Assembly: GCF_004770265.1 (NCBI RefSeq)
Contig: NZ_RQGQ01000014.1
Coordinates: forward strand, 186,001-250,000
DNA: 64,000 nt
Reading direction: 5' to 3'
Source: Leptospira congkakensis
Lineage (GTDB): Bacteria > Spirochaetota > Leptospiria > Leptospirales > Leptospiraceae
The position numbers and the translations under genes were made by a program. Positions 18,558 through 24,937 of this stretch are shown piece by piece (within the stretch, counting starts at the first letter, position 1; every line of letters starts with the position of its first letter). Below the pieces are notes generated by a model. It was not told where the DNA came from and searched no databases. It worked only from the letters and a program-made list of their open reading frames with translations.

Positions 18558-19378
18558 TATCTCTCGCTTATTCACCATGCCCCAACGACACCTTTCTTTT
18601 TTACCATTTGATTCGAAATACCAATTACCCGGTAAAAGAAGAACTTTATGATGTAGAAAACTTAAACGAGTTTGCTTTCCAAGGCAAGTTTCCGGTCACA
18701 AAACTTTCGTTTGCTGCCTATTTCCATATTATAGAAAAATACATTCTATTAGAAACTGGTTCTGCATTAGGAAGAGGTTGTGGCCCGATCGTTGTCAGAA
18801 AAAAAAATACAAAAACAGACCTTAGTAATTATAAAAATTTATACGTTCCAGGTCTTTTGACCACAGCGAATCTTCTTCTTTCTCTCCATATGGACGGAAA
18901 ACAAAAACCAACTCCACTTCGTTATGATGAGATCATACCAAAAGTACTTAGTGAAGAAAATAGTCTTGGTGTCATCATTCACGAAGAACGATTTACCTAC
19001 GAAGCAAGAGGAATGGAAAAGGTTGTGGATCTTGGAGAATGGTGGGAAAGTTCCACGGGATATCCCATTCCCTTAGGTGCCATAGCAATCCGCCGCGACA
19101 TCCCCCGTGACGAAGCCTTAAAGTTCCAATCCAATCTTAGAGACAGTTTGAAGGCAGCATATTCAGAACCAAAAGAAATGATGGATTATATCCGAACCAA
19201 TTCGCAAAACAAGGAAGATGCGGTAATCAAATCCCATATCGATTTGTATGTAAATGATTTTACAAAAACTTTAGGGGATGAAGGTCACGGTGCAGTAGAG
19301 TATCTTCTCAAACGTGCGGTTGAGGCAGGTTTCATTTCAAAACCCACCTCACTTCCGTTATTTTTAGGAGAAAGTTAA
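18554..19378 (+). CDS. mqnD: 1,4-dihydroxy-6-naphthoate synthase MqnD (futalosine pathway)
   Basis: The 274-residue protein carries the MqnD signature SPCPNDTFLFYHLI at residues 7-20 and GRGCGPIVVRK near residue 75, with the catalytic-type VIIHEERFTYE region later. MqnD converts cyclic dehypoxanthine futalosine to 1,4-dihydroxy-6-naphthoate in menaquinone biosynthesis and has a periplasmic-binding-protein-like fold but acts in the cytoplasm. Leptospira makes menaquinone by this route, which fits the NDH-2 in the window. Its start overlaps the upstream membrane-protein stop by 4 bp and its 3' end overlaps the convergent fibre-like gene by 15 bp. Confidence 0.92.
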   Translation: MISLAYSPCPNDTFLFYHLIRNTNYPVKEELYDVENLNEFAFQGKFPVTKLSFAAYFHIIEKYILLETGSALGRGCGPIVVRKKNTKTDLSNYKNLYVPGLLTTANLLLSLHMDGKQKPTPLRYDEIIPKVLSEENSLGVIIHEERFTYEARGMEKVVDLGEWWESSTGYPIPLGAIAIRRDIPRDEALKFQSNLRDSLKAAYSEPKEMMDYIRTNSQNKEDAVIKSHIDLYVNDFTKTLGDEGHGAVEYLLKRAVEAGFISKPTSLPLFLGES

Positions 19379-21901
19379 CATACAAAGGATATTTCCTTTG
19401 TCTCGTTTACAAGCTTCAATCGCTTTTGCTACAAGCATCCCAGGTTTCAGTTTTGTAGGATCTGCCTTTACTGCATGACCAGAAGAAAGCCCTGATACCA
19501 AAAGATCCCCTGGATAAATAGGAACCTGTGTTGCATCCACATGGATTTTTGTGATTCCAAGTAAAGCCACGAGCACATACTCCACAGCCTTTTCCTGTTT
19601 TCCAAACACAACATGAGCGTTTGTTACACAAACTCCAATCACATTTGTAGAGTAGGGGTGTTTCGATCTTCCAAGAACACCTGGTTCTTCTGTTGCCACA
19701 AGAAGGTCACCCGCAGTCACAACATCTTTCCCATCCAATCGAAAGTAACGAGCAATACATTCCTCACCACCTTCTTTTGTGATACGAAGATTTCCTTCGA
19801 ACAAGGACTCTCCATTGGCATAAATTGCTTTCCCTGATCCAGAAAGTTCCAATTCAGGAATTCCTTTTCCATCTACAACAAGTGCAAAATCGGACTGAGA
19901 TAAAAATCGTCCCCCTGGCGCCGTAGTTCCGGCACCTAGGATTCCTGCGGATTGTTTCGAATCTTTTCCTTTAGAAATCCCGTATACACCAACAGAATCG
20001 CCAAATCCAGACACTCCAATCCCTGAAGACACTCCAGAAACTCCAGTTCCTAGTTTTGTATTTTTTCCATAAATGACAGCATCTTTACTTTGTGGAGGCA
20101 CAAATCCTTTTGAAGAACCTTCTGCCTCTCCGGTAATTTTCAAAAGCCCTGTATGAGAATTAAAATCATGTTCTTTTTCTGCATAAGGGTGTGTATGTGG
20201 TTTCGGATCTCTTTTATCAGATAACCTTGGATCATCTGATAACACCACCTTACCAGGGATAGACTCTCCATGGTTTGCAAGTAACACAATCCCGGCATCC
20301 TCAAATCCGGCTTTTGCCAATCGTTTGTCATTTCCTTGGACAACGGCACCTGGTTTGGTTTCGCCTGAGTGAGCAAGTTGTACGATTCCGTGTAATTCGG
20401 TATTTGCATGTTTTAGGCGTTTGTCATTTGCCTGCACAACAGTGTTTGGTTCTTCCCCACCATTGGGTGCCAGTTGTACAATCCCTTTGGAAGTGTTTGT
20501 GGCATCTCTAAGTCTTGGATCATCACCAGTAACAACTTTATCAACGGCAACTTCACCAGAATCAGCAAGTTGCACAAGACCTATGGATTTTTTAGTAGCA
20601 ACTCTCAAACGAGAGTCATTCCCTTGGATTACAACTCCAGGACGAGTTTCGCCGTCTAACGCAAGCTCAACGATTCCAGGATGATCAGTAGAGGCAGTTC
20701 GTAAACGTTCATCGTCTGATTGCACCACAAGCCCAGGCCTTGCCTCTCCACTTCTTGACAACCTGACCAGACCATGTGTGAGTTCAGTGGCGATTTTTAG
20801 GCGTTTATCATTTCCTTGAACCGCAACACCTGGTTTTTCTTCCCCGTCCGATGCTAATTCCACAATTCCACGATATTCGGTAGTGGCATCACGAAGGCGT
20901 CTGTCATTTGCCTGCACAACAACACCTTCTTTCACTTCACCATCAACCGCCAAACGAATGATTCCCGAACGAAGAACGGAAGCGTAGGGAAGGGGTTCCC
21001 TTGTTGGCCCACCATAATCTTTTTTGTCAGGACTAGAATACAGTTCGAGTTCTATAACTTCGGTAATATAATCTTTTTTATTGGGTTGTTTTTCTTGGAA
21101 AAAAACCAATTTCAAATATCGTAAGTTTACCGCAGAAAATCTCCATTTGTACCAAGTACCAGGCTCCGATAAAAAGAAATTCTCTTCATGTAACTGATGC
21201 CAGGTGATATCGTCTTCACTATAATAAGTAACAAACCGTTCTGGAAAATTGGTATTAGGATCATTTTTTGTGAGCATTCGCATCTCTTCGATGCGGTTCA
21301 CAGAACCCATATCCAAAATCAAATATTCGTCTTCTGGTTCTTCCTTCTTTTTCGAGGACCAACCATAATCTGGCCTTGTATCAAAAAGATTTTCTTTTAC
21401 ATACAAGCGGTCCAATTCCGAACTTGCTTGGATGGATTGGATCCCTGTGATGAGAATTTTTAACTGACCAAAACTAATCCTGTTTTTACCGTTACTTGCT
21501 TTTCTGGAAATTTTAGATACAAACTTCACATAACGAGCGCTAGTAAGCGAAAAAAGCCATTTGGCTGAAGTTTTAAATGACTTCCGAAAGGATGATTCCT
21601 GTAAAATTGGCTCCCAATACTTTCCGTCATGAGACAATTCAAACCGAAACGAATCAGGAAAAAAATCTAAACCATCTTTGCCCGGTAAAAGTTCGATTCC
21701 GTTAAAATAAACAACATCGTCAAATTTGAAGATAATAGAAGAAAGGGAAGACTGATCCTTTTCTTCAAAAAAGGATAAAAATTCGTCGTTTTTGACTTCG
21801 TAAGTTCCTGAGGTGGAAACTGATTTGATAGGCAGAGAATAGGGGTGGCTTGTGCGGATTAAATGATCTTTCATTGCGCTTTGTATGCTGATTCCTTCCA
21901 A
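19364..21901 (-). CDS. Discoidin plus eight-repeat tail-fibre-like protein
   Basis: The 845-residue protein has no signal peptide. Residues 20-150 and about 175-295 look like two F5/8-type-C (discoidin) beta-sandwiches (SFRFELSHDGKYWEPIL; YYSEDDITWHQLHEENF). Residues 310-566 hold eight 32-residue repeats of the form G(I/L)V.LA..GE..PG.VVQ.NDxRL..AT, the kind seen in phage tail fibres. A HTHPYAEKEH segment follows, then a Gly-rich region and a C-terminal domain with VTAGDLLVATEEPGVLG resembling spike-protein ends. It begins 23 bp after the rep gene and so lies in the replication operon. No phage structural genes are nearby. It may be an adhesin, fibre or a domesticated phage protein; secretion route unknown. 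Confidence 0.75.
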   Translation of the reverse strand: MEGISIQSAMKDHLIRTSHPYSLPIKSVSTSGTYEVKNDEFLSFFEEKDQSSLSSIIFKFDDVVYFNGIELLPGKDGLDFFPDSFRFELSHDGKYWEPILQESSFRKSFKTSAKWLFSLTSARYVKFVSKISRKASNGKNRISFGQLKILITGIQSIQASSELDRLYVKENLFDTRPDYGWSSKKKEEPEDEYLILDMGSVNRIEEMRMLTKNDPNTNFPERFVTYYSEDDITWHQLHEENFFLSEPGTWYKWRFSAVNLRYLKLVFFQEKQPNKKDYITEVIELELYSSPDKKDYGGPTREPLPYASVLRSGIIRLAVDGEVKEGVVVQANDRRLRDATTEYRGIVELASDGEEKPGVAVQGNDKRLKIATELTHGLVRLSRSGEARPGLVVQSDDERLRTASTDHPGIVELALDGETRPGVVIQGNDSRLRVATKKSIGLVQLADSGEVAVDKVVTGDDPRLRDATNTSKGIVQLAPNGGEEPNTVVQANDKRLKHANTELHGIVQLAHSGETKPGAVVQGNDKRLAKAGFEDAGIVLLANHGESIPGKVVLSDDPRLSDKRDPKPHTHPYAEKEHDFNSHTGLLKITGEAEGSSKGFVPPQSKDAVIYGKNTKLGTGVSGVSSGIGVSGFGDSVGVYGISKGKDSKQSAGILGAGTTAPGGRFLSQSDFALVVDGKGIPELELSGSGKAIYANGESLFEGNLRITKEGGEECIARYFRLDGKDVVTAGDLLVATEEPGVLGRSKHPYSTNVIGVCVTNAHVVFGKQEKAVEYVLVALLGITKIHVDATQVPIYPGDLLVSGLSSGHAVKADPTKLKPGMLVAKAIEACKRDKGNILCMLTFS
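20200..20975 (-). repeat. Eight tandem 96-bp coding repeats
   Basis: Within the fibre-like gene the DNA repeats with a 96-bp period, eight units. The constant positions encode G-I/L-V near the start, GE in the middle and N/D-D-x-R-L near the end of each unit. The units have diverged at DNA level but the period is exact, which indicates expansion by duplication followed by drift. Confidence 0.85.
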
Positions 21902-21924
21902 AAATTACCGTTTTTCTATCCAGT

Positions 21925-22836
21925 CTATCGAATTTCGCTGAGGCGTGACCCTTCTTCTTTTTCTGAAAATACGACAAGGACTGCTGGTTTGACCTTTTCC
22001 GTAAAATACATCTGCACAATTTGGCGGAGATGTCCCTGGAGAGGGGAGGTCACGATGATCACATTCCCATCTGTCTGCACTTGCATTCGTTCCAATTGGT
22101 TCCAGGAAGATTGAGTCAGCTCTTTACTGGCCCAGGATAAAAAACCCGCCCAAGAAGCCGGATGAGAAACCAATTCTTCCATCGGAGATTTCTGCTCAGT
22201 TTTAAGCATTTCTTGCCGTTGAGAGGAGACAAGTTCTCGGCAGATTGATTGTACATAAGATGCATTCGATTCCATATGTAAAGAAACAGCCTTTTTATAA
22301 GCTTCTAGCGCAATCTCCGGCCCAAAGAGTTCGACTAAAGTTTCGAATGCTTTTTTCTCCTCCCTTTCCTTGCCCATTTCCGAAGTGGCCGGTACATTGT
22401 TTGTATTGGATATAGTTATATTAATATGGTTAGGGGTTCCATCCGCACCCCCCTTGCTACTGGGTTTCGAACCCTCAGAGGCGCTCATTTCGAGATCCCT
22501 GAGGAGTGGGTTTGTATCCCCCAGAGGGGTAATTCTGGAACCCTCATAGTGGAAGGAGAAATGGTATCTTGTCGAGGTTCTTCCACTGCCTGGAACTTGG
22601 TAGAGTAGGCCTGCCTGGGTAAGTTCTTTTTTGGCCGAAACAATCGACTTTTTTGTTTTGAATCCTGTTAGCCTCATCAATGTTTCTGTACTGGGCCAAA
22701 CGGGTTTGAAGTTGTAGTCACTGAATTTCAATAGAACAGGGTAGAGTGTTTTGGCGGCATGAGATAGCTCTGCCCAAACACCTGAATCTATGATGTCGGT
22801 CATCAGTCGGATATAGGGATGCCGCTGGTCGCTCAC
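21925..22836 (-). CDS. Replication initiator-like protein (winged helix plus DnaA-N-like end)
   Basis: The N-terminal 110 residues form a helix-turn-helix/winged-helix region (VWPSTETLMRLTGFKTKKSIVSAKKELTQAGLL), as in plasmid Rep and DnaD/RepA-type initiators. A low-complexity linker follows (residues about 120-165). The C terminus, from SWAGFLSWASKELTQSSWNQLERMQV, resembles the DnaA N-terminal domain that recruits helicase. I chose GTG 22836 because GGAGGAGC lies 4 nt before it, a near-perfect ribosome-binding site; TTG 22860 would place that site inside the gene. It is the third gene after parA and parB on the same strand, as repC in repABC. It may be the initiator of this replicon; the assignment is by context and fold-like features. 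Confidence 0.7.
   Translation of the reverse strand: MSDQRHPYIRLMTDIIDSGVWAELSHAAKTLYPVLLKFSDYNFKPVWPSTETLMRLTGFKTKKSIVSAKKELTQAGLLYQVPGSGRTSTRYHFSFHYEGSRITPLGDTNPLLRDLEMSASEGSKPSSKGGADGTPNHINITISNTNNVPATSEMGKEREEKKAFETLVELFGPEIALEAYKKAVSLHMESNASYVQSICRELVSSQRQEMLKTEQKSPMEELVSHPASWAGFLSWASKELTQSSWNQLERMQVQTDGNVIIVTSPLQGHLRQIVQMYFTEKVKPAVLVVFSEKEEGSRLSEIR
22396..22543. other. Candidate origin element inside rep: AT-rich stretch plus GGGT/ACCC dyads
   Basis: Positions 22396-22427 have five G and no C in 32 bases. Directly beside it are four small dyads of GGG(G)T or TGGG and ACCC(C) or CCCA type: 22433-22451, 22462-22474 (GGGTTTCGAACCC), 22507-22523 and 22526-22543. They fall in the part of rep that encodes the disordered linker, where protein sequence is little constrained. 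An AT-rich unwinding element next to iteron-like sites inside the initiator gene is how oriV is built in repABC replicons. This is an inference; the dyads could be chance. Confidence 0.35.
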
Positions 22837-22896
22837 AAAAGCTCCTCCGCTTTTCTGCAAAAATTAAACCAAATTTAAGCAAATTTTACGAAGGAG

Positions 22897-22925
22897 TTGA
22901 CATTATCTGACATAATGTTAATTAT
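22897..22925 (+). promoter_or_regulatory. Sigma70-type promoter opposing the rep operon
   Basis: TTGACA at 22897-22902 is a perfect -35. After a 17-bp spacer comes AATTAT at 22920-22925, which keeps the key A and T of the -10. A perfect 8-bp inverted repeat GACATAAT-GTTA-ATTATGTC (22909-22928) covers the spacer and -10, a likely operator. Transcription would start near 22932 and run away from rep, toward the terminator ending at 22988. Confidence 0.6.
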
Positions 22926-22931
22926 GTCTCA

Positions 22932-22988
22932 TCCAACAACATTCCTTCGGGAAACCCCGACCCCCTGGAACACCAGGGGAATTTTTTT
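22932..22988 (+). ncRNA. Candidate antisense (counter-transcribed) RNA, about 57 nt
   Basis: The interval from the predicted start of the opposing promoter to the end of the terminator T-run would give an RNA of about 57 nt. It is fully complementary to the parB-rep intergenic part of any parA-parB-rep mRNA, which must cross this region to reach rep. Besides the terminator hairpin it has a smaller CGGG/CCCG pairing near its start. In repABC replicons an RNA in this position and orientation represses the initiator. No protein longer than a few residues could be coded in it. Predicted only. Confidence 0.45.
22962..22988 (+). terminator. Intrinsic terminator of the opposing transcript
   Basis: CCCCTGG-AACA-CCAGGGG makes a perfect 7-bp GC-rich stem with a 4-nt loop (22962-22979), followed by AA and seven T. 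On the plus strand this is a strong rho-independent terminator. No plus-strand gene precedes it, only the promoter at 22897. On the minus strand the same hairpin would sit in the rep leader. Confidence 0.75.
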
Positions 22989-23080
22989 ATATTTCGGGTT
23001 GGGATACTACAGATCCCACGTCTCTTGGGTCTCAAGAAACGTTTGCTCAAACTCAAATCACTTTAATTATGTCACATTAT

Positions 23081-23095
23081 TGTCGGATTCCGGCA
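23081..23095. other. Variant TGTCGGA/TCCGGCA palindrome
   Basis: TGTCGGATTCCGGCA has the same left half as the parA-upstream palindromes and a right half with one change, with one central base instead of two. It is a possible third, weaker site for the same protein. Confidence 0.4.
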
Positions 23096-23146
23096 GATGT
23101 CAAGTTCGTACAGCAATTTTCACCGCAAGTGCTAAAATTTTTTTCC

Positions 23147-23175
23147 TAAGTACTTGACTGCTTAGTACTTGTCTG
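23147..23175. repeat. Direct-repeat pair TNAGTACTTGNCTG
   Basis: TAAGTACTTGACTG (23147-23160) and TTAGTACTTGTCTG (23162-23175) are 15 bp apart start to start and share 12 of 14 bases. GTACTTGAC occurs again at 24926-24934, upstream of parA. The pair lies directly after the parB stop. Confidence 0.5.
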
Positions 23176-23177
23176 GG

Positions 23178-23999
23178 TTATGCCGAGTCCCCATATTTTT
23201 TTACCAATTCTTTGCGGATGAATTTATAGATATCACCTAACAGAATTTCATCATCCGACAAGATTTGGATTCCTGTCCCTGTTCTCCGAATTTTATACCC
23301 GGACAAGGTTTGGTTTTTTGAAGAATTCGACTCACCCGATTTGGTTTGTTTATTGAAATCTTTGGCGTCCCTGACGGTTTTGAGAGCCCCTTTGTGGAAG
23401 AGGGTTAAGAACTCATCCAAACTTCCTTTTTTTGCTGCCTGGGCTGCCTGAACCAAAAGGTTCTTATTGTAGATTTCGTTTTTTTTGCATTTATCGAGGT
23501 CCTCTTTGGACATCGAAGTGATGGAGAGCACCTCCGTCATATAACTCCGACTTTTCCCAAAAAGGTCACCCAATTCTTGGTCCGTGTAGTTATGGGAATT
23601 TTTAAGAAAGAGGAGGGCATCCACTTCTTCATAGGGAGAGAGGTTTTCCCTTTGTAGGTTTTCGATGACAGCTAGTTTATAAATTTCTTTATCGGGTCGG
23701 TTTAAGATCTTACATTCGATTTCGGACCAACCCAATGATTTGGCGGCATGGTAGCGCCTTTCTCCGGCGATGATTTTGTAGCTGCCTTCTCTTTCCCCTT
23801 TGGAAACAATGATGGGTTGTAAAAGTCCATCGGCCTTTAGGGTCTGGGCAAGTTCTTCAATTCCCTTTTTTCTTTCCTGTCTTGGTTGGTGTTCGGAAGG
23901 TTGGATTTTGTCCATCCGAATGGTGCGAATTGTCCCATCCAAATTTTCAGCTTGGTAGATGTCAGCGAGAGTTCCGAGGCGTTTACTTTTTAAGCTCAT
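23178..23999 (-). CDS. parB: ParB/Spo0J-family partition protein
   Basis: The 273-residue protein has the ParB N-terminal CTPase/nuclease-like fold: IQPSEHQPRQERKKGIEELAQTLKADGLLQPIIV, then GERRYHAAKSLG (the conserved GERR box) and the helix-turn-helix ENLQRENLSPYEEVDALLFL...DLFGKSRSYMTEVLSIT. A polar linker leads to a small C-terminal dimerisation-like domain. ParB binds parS sites and loads the partition complex for ParA. It overlaps parA by 17 bp. The nearby TGTCGGACATCCGACA palindromes do not match the usual chromosomal parS (TGTTTCACGTGAAACA), which suggests plasmid-type specificity. Confidence 0.93.
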   Translation of the reverse strand: MSLKSKRLGTLADIYQAENLDGTIRTIRMDKIQPSEHQPRQERKKGIEELAQTLKADGLLQPIIVSKGEREGSYKIIAGERRYHAAKSLGWSEIECKILNRPDKEIYKLAVIENLQRENLSPYEEVDALLFLKNSHNYTDQELGDLFGKSRSYMTEVLSITSMSKEDLDKCKKNEIYNKNLLVQAAQAAKKGSLDEFLTLFHKGALKTVRDAKDFNKQTKSGESNSSKNQTLSGYKIRRTGTGIQILSDDEILLGDIYKFIRKELVKKYGDSA

Positions 24000-24735
24000 T
24001 TAAAACCTCCTCAATAAATCCTTCATACTCTTGGGACTGTCTGGAAGTCCGGTTGTAATCATAGACAGATTTTTTTGCGAGATGACTTTCGCCAATGGCC
24101 ACTCCGTCCGAAATCGTGTGTTCAAAGATACGGAAGTATTTTGTCAAAACGGGAAGGATGGTTTTTGTGAGTAAGGTCTGGGGTTTGAGTTGGGTGATGA
24201 GAGCCCCCAAAATTTCCAGGTCAGGGTTGATCCTTTTTTTGATCGAGGAAATGGTTTGTTGTAAACCCATGATTCCATCCATCGAGAATTTCTCTGCTTG
24301 CAGAGGGATGAGAACGTAGTTCGCCGCCACCAAACTGTTCACCGTAAAAATAGAAAGGGAAGGGGGGCAATCGATGATAACAAAATCAAAATCTTTCACT
24401 CCAGAAAGGGAGTCTCTTAGGATATAGGGAGCCTCTACTGAGTTCACAGAAACTGTTTCCATTTCCGCCAAACGCATGCTAGATGGGGCGACCCACAAAT
24501 ATTTGTTATATGCAGGGGCAATGATGTCTTTCAGGCTAGTGGCATTTTGGAAAAGGTGGGCTAGGTCCTTCTCGACAGTTTCTGGGTTCAGAAAAATTCC
24601 TGTAGAATTTGCCTGGGGGTCCATATCAATGAGTAAGGTCTTATGATTCCGACGGGCGAGACCCATGGCAAGATTCAAAGAAGTAGTGGTTTTTCCTTCT
24701 CCGCCTTTTTGGTTTGCAACTGCAATCGTAATCAT
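23983..24735 (-). CDS. parA: ParA-family partition ATPase
   Basis: The 250-residue form starts MITIAVANQKGGEGKTTTSLNLA, with the deviant Walker A KGGEGKTT, then MDPQANSTG and VIIDCPPSLSIFT (Walker B region), the standard small ParA/Soj set. A longer form from 24855 would add 40 residues unlike any N-terminal domain I know. Its ATG would also lie inside the palindrome at 24846, so I prefer 24735, though an added DNA-binding N terminus cannot be fully excluded. ParA binds DNA non-specifically with ATP and moves ParB-parS complexes. First gene of the parA-parB-rep operon. Confidence 0.92.
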   Translation of the reverse strand: MITIAVANQKGGEGKTTTSLNLAMGLARRNHKTLLIDMDPQANSTGIFLNPETVEKDLAHLFQNATSLKDIIAPAYNKYLWVAPSSMRLAEMETVSVNSVEAPYILRDSLSGVKDFDFVIIDCPPSLSIFTVNSLVAANYVLIPLQAEKFSMDGIMGLQQTISSIKKRINPDLEILGALITQLKPQTLLTKTILPVLTKYFRIFEHTISDGVAIGESHLAKKSVYDYNRTSRQSQEYEGFIEEVLNELKK

Positions 24736-24845
24736 CTGTCTCTTTTTCCCTTCCCAAATGGTATGCTTTCTTGTCGAAAATTTGGGATCAATTGTATTTT
24801 TAGAATGGAGCAAAAAAAGGGTTTTTTGGTCTCTTCTCTCTCCAT

Positions 24846-24913
24846 TGTCGGACATCCGACATACTGAAAATTAGCAAAAACTATCTCCTCTGTTTGCGTC
24901 GGACATCCGACAT
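24846..24913. promoter_or_regulatory. Two copies of a 16-bp palindrome upstream of parA
   Basis: TGTCGGACATCCGACA at 24846-24861 has perfect 7-bp arms around CA. A second copy at 24898-24911 (GTCGGACATCCGAC) has 6-bp arms. The starts are 51 bp apart, close to five helical turns, so both face the same side. They lie between parA and the divergent regulator gene at 24938 and could be parS sites or autoregulatory operators. Confidence 0.7.
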
Positions 24914-24937
24914 TCAAATAGGTACGTACTTGACAAA

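Larger units (their letters stand above)
22837..23177. other. parB-rep intergenic region, candidate replication-control region
   Basis: 341 bp without a credible protein gene. It contains the plus-strand promoter and terminator listed separately, an 11-bp direct repeat TTAATTATGTC at 22918 and 23063 (14 of 15 bases match if NCAT is added), a 6-bp hairpin TGGGAT/ATCCCA at 23000-23018, a variant palindrome TGTCGGATTCCGGCA at 23081-23095 and a direct-repeat pair TNAGTACTTGNCTG at 23147-23160 and 23162-23175. GACAT or ATGTC occurs five times. Such density of short repeats is typical of replication or incompatibility regions. Confidence 0.55.

Noticed and set aside
19364..21901. Prophage or phage tail cassette
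   Set aside because: Only one fibre-like gene is present; no capsid, tail, lysis, integrase or attachment-site genes were seen around it.
22897..23157. 86-codon open frame on the plus strand in the parB-rep gap
   Set aside because: It would start at TTG within the -35 box and run through the terminator hairpin; composition is unlike neighbouring proteins. Treated as chance in a control region.
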